Part shown: in pieces, positions 58,401-64,000 of the stretch | Numbering within the stretch: position 1 is the first letter of the stretch | How the letters are laid out: every line of letters starts with the position of its first letter | NCBI GenBank assembly: GCA_948099385.1 | Contig: CANUEZ040000167.1 | Span: forward strand, 1,818,001 to 1,882,000 | From: Fasciola hepatica | Taxonomy: Eukaryota > Platyhelminthes > Trematoda > Plagiorchiida > Fasciolidae | Length of the DNA stretch: 64,000 nucleotides | Direction: 5' to 3' | The notes under the pieces: model-generated | What the model was told of the DNA's origin: nothing | The model's input: the letters and a program-made list of their open reading frames with translations, nothing else | Database searches by the model: none | Made by a program: the position numbers and the translations under genes

Positions 58401-60287
58401 ATATCTTTAGCCTTATTCATTTCGCGTTCTATTCTTGGCAAACTCCCGCACCTAAAAAAACTTGTCCTCACAAATAATTGCATTATCTTAATAACGGAAT
58501 CCTGGCTGTCTCAGAGCACTCCCAAGTATCTTTGGTAGGGTACCGTCTTCTAAGGACCGACAGACCGACCCGGCGTGGTGGTGGGTGCCTGGCCTACGTC
58601 AAGGAAGTCTACACCACGACCCCTCTCTTACATACGGCGCTCGATTCTATTCCCGATTCGCTCTGGTTCACTGTCAACCTCCAAGGCACTGTTCTTCACA
58701 TTGGCTGCATGTATCGCCCACCAAATTCCCCCAGTCCCTTGTCTCCACTTCTCAATAGGTCCTTCGAATACCTCTCTCCTTTCTTCTGGAACCAAGCTTA
58801 TTGTCGGTGACTTTAATCTCCCTCACACTTGTTGGCCTACCCTCTGGGCCCCTCCCAAACTTATGGACCTGATCATTAGCGTTCATCTTGGTGGCTGGAC
58901 ACATGTTTTCGAACCTACCAGAAACGGGAACATACTAGACCTGGTATTTACTCATAACATGCCTTTCATCGACGTGTCCGTAACACAACATTTCCCCGGA
59001 AGTGACCATAAAATGGATATCTGCCATCTGCCTCTTAGTGGCCCACCTAATCCCTCACACCCCTCCAACAATACATTCCTATGCAGAAGCTGGGCCTTGC
59101 TAGTCACGCTTATTCGGCAGAAAGACTGGGGTGAATGGTTCCTTACCCAGGACCCTCAGCATGCTGCGGATATTTTCTACTCCTTCTTTTCCGATTGTCT
59201 GGAAAAATTGTCCAATACTGTCCAGGCTGTACCTAAAAAAAGGTCGCCTGTCTCGCCACTCCATAGGAAGTATCATAAACTTCTCAAACAACTACTTAAT
59301 TCCAATGACTTTTCCATTTTTATTCGTCTAAACCGCCTCTCCGCACTTATTCAACGACAAGATAATACGCGACTTCGTGACCAAGCAGCCAAGGCATTGA
59401 GTCATACCAACAAGTCCCAAATTCTTTCCGTGTTGCATAATTCTAGAAATGCTGATACTAAGGCCGACTTCCAACTTCTGGTTCTGGATAATAACTCATC
59501 CATCACCTCCTCACCTTGTATAGCCGAAGTCTTCAATGCATTCTTTGCTTCAGCCATGGCTCCAGCTACTGTCACTGCCCCGCCCCCATCTTCACCACTT
59601 ACCGACTCTGTCTTTTCCACGATACCCTTCGATGCCAGGAGTATTTCTAAGCTACTATCCAATAGCAACCCCCCTCGATTAGGCCCCGTTGGCTTACCAC
59701 CAGTTGCACTTGTCAATGGCGAACCGGATCTCCCCCTGTTGTTGCTTAACCTTTCCACTCTTTTACCCAATGGTAGCGCCGTACCCGCTAACTGGAAGCG
59801 CTCGGTAATCGTTCCCATTTATGAAAGGGAACCTTTACATGAAGTACCCAATTATCGCCCTATAAACCATGAGCCAATCTTATCCAGAATAATGGAAAAA
59901 ATAGTGAAAGATTACATTATTACCAATTTAATAATCCTCAGTTTTATTATCCAACACCAACATGGATTCCTCCGTTCACGGTCCTGCATGGCTTGTCAGT
60001 GTGATTTTCTGAAACTCGTCACCGACTCTGCTGAAAGTGGAAAACCATTTGTCGTTCTTTATCTTGACTTATCCGAGGCATTTGATCGTGTACCTCACCC
60101 CCACCTTTTAACAAAGCTGCGGTCATTTGGCATTGTTGATCCACCTCTTTCTTGGTTCTCGTCTTACTTATCTCATCGTTCACAGGTTGTCTTAATTAAC
60201 GGGCAAACCTCTAATCCTAAGCCTGTTACTAGCAGTGTTATCCAGGGCAGTGTTTTAGGCCCCCTGCTTTTCCTCCTATATAAATGA
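58400..60287 (+). pseudogene. CR1-like ORF2: endonuclease and reverse transcriptase
   Basis: APE-type endonuclease: ILGKLPHLKKLVLTNNCI, ITESWLSQSTP, GYRLLRTDRPTRRGGGCLAY, IVGDFNLPHTCW, NILDLVFTHN, GSDHKMDI. The RT begins near 59,780: WKRSVIVPIYEREPLHEVPN, YRPINHEPILSRIMEKIV, HQHGFLRSRSCMACQCDFL, LYLDLSEAFDRVPHPHLL and SSVIQGSVLGPLLFLLY. Two frame changes occur in the endonuclease and one at 60,281-60,290 before the YINDM codons. Confidence 0.85.
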
Positions 60288-60288
60288 T

Positions 60289-60738
60289 ATGTTTTCGACA
60301 ATACTTAATGGCACGTCGTATTTGTTCGCGGATGACATTAAGATAGTCTACACTTATTCGCCTGGCAGCCTCAGTACTACTACCCCTAAAATCTCTGCTG
60401 ATTTAGCCACTCTTGATGAATGGTGCTCAACCTGGGCGATGAAGTTCTCCGCCGACAAGTGTATTTTTCTTACTCACAAATGCCAGGTTCCTCCTGGTTC
60501 TTTATGCATCGGCTCTTCACCCATCAACAGCCAGCCCTTAGTAAGAGACCTTGGCTTGAGTTATTCTTGCTCTTTCAACTTCTCGGAACATGCTGTCTTC
60601 CAAACGGCGAAGGCTAAAAAGTGTCTTGGCCTTCTGTTCAGATCCTTTCAGCTTAGGGAGAGCATTCTTTACATGTACAGTGTACATGCCAGGCCCCTTC
60701 TCGAATATTGTCCCCTAATCCTCACTAGTATAAGATAG
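60289..60738 (+). pseudogene. CR1-like RT, catalytic box and thumb
   Basis: MFSTILNGTSYLFADDIKIV carries the FADD catalytic box. Then STWAMKFSADKCIFLTHKC, VRDLGLSYSCSFNFSEH, KKCLGLLFRSFQLRE and RPLLEYCPLILTSIR follow. Ends at a stop; the homologous frame continues briefly (IVERIQRRFTKQLIGWSSNL) to about 60,810. Confidence 0.85.
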
Positions 60739-60847
60739 TCCGACAGGATTATTGTCGAACGTATTCAAAGAAGATTCACAAAACAGCTTATCGGTTGGTC
60801 GTCCAACTTAAACTACATCGCGTAGCTTTCTCGCTGTTATCGATGTA

Positions 60848-60930
60848 CCCATGTAGCACGTTGCTCACCGCAACATTCCGGTAACATGCCGGTAACAAGT
60901 GGGCAGAGAAATAGTGGACAATTTATGAAA
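60848..60930 (-). repeat. Left CCGGT-type terminal repeat of the DUF4806 segment
   Basis: Outside to inside: CCCATGTAGCACGTTGC, then TTCCGGTAACA and TGCCGGTAACA (11-bp units starting with TTCCGGT/TGCCGGT at 60,876 and 60,887), then AGTGGGCAGAGAAA. The reverse complement of the right end (63,895-64,000) has the same order: CCCCTAATAGCACACC, alternating TTCCGGT/TGCCGGT units, GGTGGGCAAGCGAAA. Read as terminal inverted repeats. Confidence 0.6.
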
Positions 60931-61610
60931 GTAATCACATAACTATTCTTCAAATGGGCTTGCAAGTAATAATATGCGATTTTTACTCATATTTATGTCC
61001 ATGAATTGCGGTGCAATTGTGGGTCTTTATTTTAGTCAAGTGAAGGCCGAATTCAAATCTCGAGGCGGTTCTGCCTTGTCACACGCGTCACGAGGTTCTG
61101 TCCGTAATCGTGAACCGTTTGGGTACATTTTGGAAACTGCTTTATATTATTCAGTTGCAATGGCTGAAATAAATAAGTGGAAGGGATATCGTATGAAGAA
61201 GAAAGAACTTAGCTCCGTAAAGTTTGCTGTTTGTGGAGAAGCCACACTGTGGGAGCACCGCGTGCGTTGCCCAAAGTTGGATTTGTCAGGTGAGAGTATT
61301 CGCTGTCTTGTTACGACATATGTGAGGCATCGGTTAGTGTGAGGTATTTTAAAAACCCGTGTCAATTTTTCAGCAAACCCATGCGGTCTAACCACCTGTA
61401 CATTTATTCCGTTGACGGTTTGCACGATGATGTTGTAAAACGTCCTGTTAGTAGCATTGTGTGTAAGTGCTTTCCCATTACCGTTGGCATTCTTCGTGTA
61501 ATCGTACCCATATTACACACTTTTAACTATTGATATTTCACTTTTTGATATGTCTGGTACTTGAAATTTATAATGAATAATAACTCCGCGTATTGCCAAC
61601 TGTTAAATTT
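60931..61610. other. 5' flank of the DUF4806 gene
   Basis: Contains an open frame at 60,974-61,342 with no family resemblance. It may include 5' untranslated exons. A pyrimidine tract TTTTTTAG stands directly before the ATG at 61,616, as expected for a splice acceptor of a leader intron or a trans-splice site. Confidence 0.4.
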
Positions 61611-61615
61611 TTTAG

Positions 61616-62991
61616 ATGTACTTATTAGTTGTTTTCGTATGTGATAAATCTGTGGCCATCGTCCACAGTAACTGGCTGGTTGATGATAAAAGAATACGTT
61701 GGCCCAAGTCGTCAACCTCCCAGGTATATCAAAGATTGCTGTTGGAAGGTTCGAAATTGGAGGATAGTGTTCCAAATTACGAATTCCATGAGGTATATCA
61801 CTCAGGTAAATTCAGAGTATACTCTTATGCTGTCAGATAACCTGAAGGATGCAATGGATTTCGAAAGGAAGTTTATCGGTGAAACCGGCAGGTCAGCGTC
61901 GTCGGATGACACATTACCGATGACGCCCTTTGCCCAGCGCTATTCCGTTCGCCGCAGGTGAGATACCACTTTATTCCTTATTCTTCAAGGGTACCCATTG
62001 CTTTCACATCAGATGAGAGTTCTGAGGAACTCCATATATCCCAGCGAATTCGTATGGAATCTCCCGTACAGTCGCCAGTGTTTCCAGGACCAGTTTTGGA
62101 CTTAGCCCACCCCTCACCTAGGTAAAGTAAATGCAGCTTTCCTCATCACGCCTATACGTAGTCCACCAAAATTGACAGATGAGGGGAACCGCGGAAGTGT
62201 GGAGACAGAAGATGCATTCAAAACTCCGAGGTTAGTGGTTTTATAGATCAGGCGATAGGCATATTTCGTATAGCTCGTCCCACCCAGTAACCACCAGTCA
62301 GTCGGCCGGTCAAATGCAGGATTTCCCACAAAGATGGCAAGGTGATTCATCTATCAACTCCACTTATGATATTCAGACTATACGGAAAGTATTCTTTCCT
62401 GCCTAAATGGTCTGCGGATCGACCATTCTTTGCTAATGAGGAAAATTGACGGTTTCATCAGCCGTGGTGAGGGAGGGGTGGCCTCCACCTGCGAGCCGTT
62501 CCAGGCTAACGATGAAGCTCAACTGAATAAGTTGGAAAGTGACCTGGAAATCAACAGAAATTTTAACTGCACAGTGAGTTGCATATTTCGTTAGGCTTAC
62601 AAATTAAGGTGAACGTCCTGCAGCGCCACGCTGGCATCGATCTGGGATCAACTGTGCGAAGAATGTTGTCTTCGTTAGTTGGAAAAGATCTGGCGCTCCG
62701 GTGTAATTGGACCGGAACGCCCGAAAAAATTCCAATCGGAAATTACCAATTTCCCTACACTGTGATAGGTAAAGCTGTTTCATCAACACCACAATTAATT
62801 TCGCAGAAGCCGTCAAAACAACTACTCGGTTCCAAGAGGTACCACCTTCGGATATCGAGCGCATCATGAAAAGGTGGTTCACTGATGCCCGGGATCGGGG
62901 CTTCCGTCGTCGGATTGCCAGGTGAGCTCAAATTCCCTTGTGAAATACACCTGAAAAAGTTATACCTTGTTTGTGTAGCACGATTCAATAA
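61616..62991 (+). CDS. DUF4806-domain protein, nine exons, micro-introns
   Basis: Predicted 318 residues from exons 61616-61805, 61837-61957, 61990-62121, 62162-62230, 62334-62388, 62472-62573, 62609-62768, 62807-62921 and 62979-62991; every phase agrees. Introns measure 31, 32, 40, 103, 83, 35, 38 and 57 nt. The N-terminal module (MYLLVVFVCDKSVAIVHSNW, SVPNYEFHEVYHSDNLKDAM) resembles the first domain typical of DUF4806 proteins, with the W(P) segment RIRWPKSSTS. The middle (about residues 90-205) is Ser/Pro-rich. The C-terminal DUF4806 domain (about 205-305) has EAQLNKLESDLEINRNF, GSTVRRMLSSLVGKDLALRC, NWTG and IERIMKRWFTDARDR. Function of the family is unknown. It sits between inverted CCGGT-rich ends, so it may belong to a mobile element. 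Exons 5, 6 and 9 are the least certain boundaries. No stop or shift interrupts it. Confidence 0.88.
61806..61836 (+). other. 31-nt micro-intron
   Basis: GTAAATTCAGAG...ATGCTGTCAG. Removing it joins EVYHS to DNLKDAMDFERKF in frame; leaving it in reads KFRVYSYAVR and a stop. Confidence 0.8.
61958..61989 (+). other. 32-nt micro-intron
   Basis: GTGAGATACC...TTATTCTTCAAG, with a clear pyrimidine tract. It joins YSVRR to VPIAFTSDESSEE. Confidence 0.85.
62574..62608 (+). other. 35-nt micro-intron in the DUF4806 domain
   Basis: GTGAGTTGCA...ACAAATTAAG joins NRNFNCT to VNVLQRHAGIDLGSTVRR, restoring the domain. Confidence 0.88.
62769..62806 (+). other. 38-nt micro-intron in the DUF4806 domain
   Basis: GTAAAGCTGT...TTAATTTCGCAG joins NYQFPYTVI to EAVKTTTRFQEVPPSDIERI. 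Confidence 0.88.
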
Positions 62992-63028
62992 TGCCACGTT
63001 CTTCGTTTACGTTGCAAGGTATGTTAGG

Positions 63029-63230
63029 TATGTGTTTTCAGTTTTCATCTGGTCCATGGCCTGTGGACGGAGAGCCAGGGAACCATAAGGGCACATACAA
63101 ATTGTTTTTGAACCTTCACAACCCCTCTCAATGTGCTCAAGAACAATTTGTATGTGCCGTTAAGCTTCCCTGGCCCTCCGTCCACCTTACAACAGGCCAT
63201 AGACCAGATGAAAACTGAAAACACACGAGA
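63029..63230. repeat. Long imperfect hairpin, arms about 85-95 bp
   Basis: The left arm GTGTTTTCAGTTTTCATCTG...GGGCACATACAAATTGTTTTTGA pairs with the right arm (reverse complement GTGTTTTCAGTTTTCATCTG...CGGCACATACAAATTGTTCTTGA), with a loop of about 20 nt near 63,120 and one insertion (TTGTAAGGT type) in the right arm. Lies just after the DUF4806 gene. Peptides read from both strands are palindrome artefacts. Confidence 0.85.
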
Positions 63231-63231
63231 A

Positions 63232-63890
63232 AAACAAATACACATCCGGTTTTGATTTAAGCCCGGATTACAATTGCCTTCTTCCCCTCCCACACCCCCT
63301 CCATTATTAATTTTATCACTTCTTATTTATCTAATTAGTTCAAACCTTTGACTTGCCGTAATATATTGTGATGTAATGGCATGATTGTGAATCACTGAGA
63401 ACGGGCTTGTTCGCCAAACTGTGTTCTCTAAATGTGTTCATTGGGAATTTTCCCGCATATATATATTATACGATTGTTCACATCGCCAAACCATTGTTTC
63501 ATTTGCACTTTCCCTTCCAGATCTCGCCGGCACACAACATGACGTTGGGAGAATATGTTCAACCTTCTCTTGCACAGCGATTTTTATAAAAATTTATCAC
63601 TTTCAGTTACTTCTGCATTTTCTACTCATTGGCGCTTTTAAATGTGTTTGCTTCCGATCGCGATGGATGCTTTAAAAACCACTTATACGTGAGAGGTTGG
63701 TAATGTACATGGACCATCGATAAAACCGTTATTAAGAAAACGGGAAATTTAATGCGTTTAGCTAATGTTGTTTCCTGGCAGTGATTGTGGGCACCTTTTG
63801 ATAGCGGCTAACGAAACTTTTTTATCGTAGGAATGAGTTTGGAAATCTGGAGGTACGTGGAGATGGATTATGGGTCAGAGCATGCCGATT
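63232..63890. other. AT-rich 3' flank of the DUF4806 gene
   Basis: No gene recognised; short frames only. Confidence 0.45.
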
Positions 63891-63894
63891 TTTC

Positions 63895-64000
63895 GCTTGC
63901 CCACCGTTTACCGGAAGATAACCGGCATATAACCGGAACTCTACCGGCACATTACCGGAACCGGTCCGGTGCCGGTCCAGATCCGGTGTGCTATTAGGGG
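63895..64000 (+). repeat. Right CCGGT-type terminal repeat of the DUF4806 segment
   Basis: ACCGG recurs exactly every 11 bp at 63,910, 63,921, 63,932, 63,943 and 63,954, then denser to about 63,985, ending GTGTGCTATTAGGGG at the window edge. On the reverse strand the 11-mers alternate TTCCGGT and TGCCGGT, giving a 22-bp higher-order period. It is inverted relative to the copy at 60,848-60,930. Confidence 0.65.

Larger units (their letters stand above)
56546..60840 (+). mobile_element. CR1-like LINE, near full length, 3' end cut
   Basis: A short 5' leader, ORF1 from ATG 56,734 and ORF2 with endonuclease and RT. Copy is well preserved: RT is open for hundreds of codons. It lacks the CR1 C-terminal domain; homology stops at about 60,840, just before a CCC...TAGCAC sequence that opens the flanking segment. 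Its own 3' end may lie right of the window if it was split by an insertion. Confidence 0.88.

Noticed and set aside
60974..61342. A 122-codon frame as an extra gene or exon
   Set aside because: No motif, and no splice phase linking it clearly to the DUF4806 gene; left unassigned.
1..64000. CRISPR arrays, bacterial operons, rRNA
   Set aside because: None seen; the spaced repeats present are microsatellites, the 45-bp tandem and the CCGGT arrays.

Overview
The window looks like nuclear DNA of a flatworm, most likely a digenean trematode. That placement is an inference from four things: a split animal-type gene with very large introns, several introns of only 31-40 nt in a second gene, dense retrotransposon relics of types known from flukes (RTE-like and CR1-like LINEs, a CsRn1-type Gypsy element with a CX2HX9CX3C Gag box, Penelope-like elements), and tRNA-headed SINEs. 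Nothing looks bacterial or viral.

Only two cellular protein genes are supported. The first is SEPSECS (O-phosphoseryl-tRNA(Sec):selenocysteinyl-tRNA synthase) on the minus strand. Eight exons run from the start codon near 33,686 down to 3,761; every splice phase agrees and 457 codons are visible. The C-terminal exon(s) were not found and should lie left of the window. The second is a nine-exon, 318-residue DUF4806-domain protein on the plus strand at 61,616-62,991, with five introns of 31-40 nt.

Layout: 1-0.86 kb, Penelope-like 3' units with hammerhead-like hairpins. 0.9-3.7 kb, unassigned DNA and a SINE. 3.76-33.7 kb, SEPSECS, whose introns hold a Gypsy integrase relic (5.5-6.3), SINEs (7.7-9.0), a nearly full-length LINE alpha (9.2-13.1), LINE beta (17.2-18.9), a Gypsy gag relic (19.2-19.9), LINE gamma (21.2-24.8), Gypsy B with LTR remnants (25.0-28.7) and a SINE (29.8-30.0). 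34.7-35.65 kb, a Penelope-like GIY-YIG fragment. 35.8-36.05 kb, a large hairpin. 36.2-40.5 kb, two LINE alpha copies. 40.5-42.6 kb, an inverted near-identical copy of part of Gypsy B fused to LINE sequence on both sides. 43.4-49.1 kb, Gypsy A, interrupted by a retroposon with a visible target-site duplication and by LINE/SINE sequence. 49.2-51.1 kb, LINE beta. 51.7-52.1 kb, a CR1 3' fragment. 53.5-56.5 kb, Gypsy C with 5' LTR and primer-binding site. 56.5-60.84 kb, a CR1-like LINE. 60.85-64.0 kb, the DUF4806 gene between inverted CCGGT-rich ends.

The most interesting structure is that last segment. The gene lies between two inverted terminal regions made of 11-bp CCGGT units (22-bp higher-order period), and the left one begins where CR1 homology stops. 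This resembles the ends of a DNA transposon, so the gene may be cargo or an active part of a mobile element not recognised here. The second notable point is a near-identical inverted pair of Gypsy fragments (about 27.0-28.6 and 40.5-42.2 kb) that encloses SEPSECS exons 1-4.
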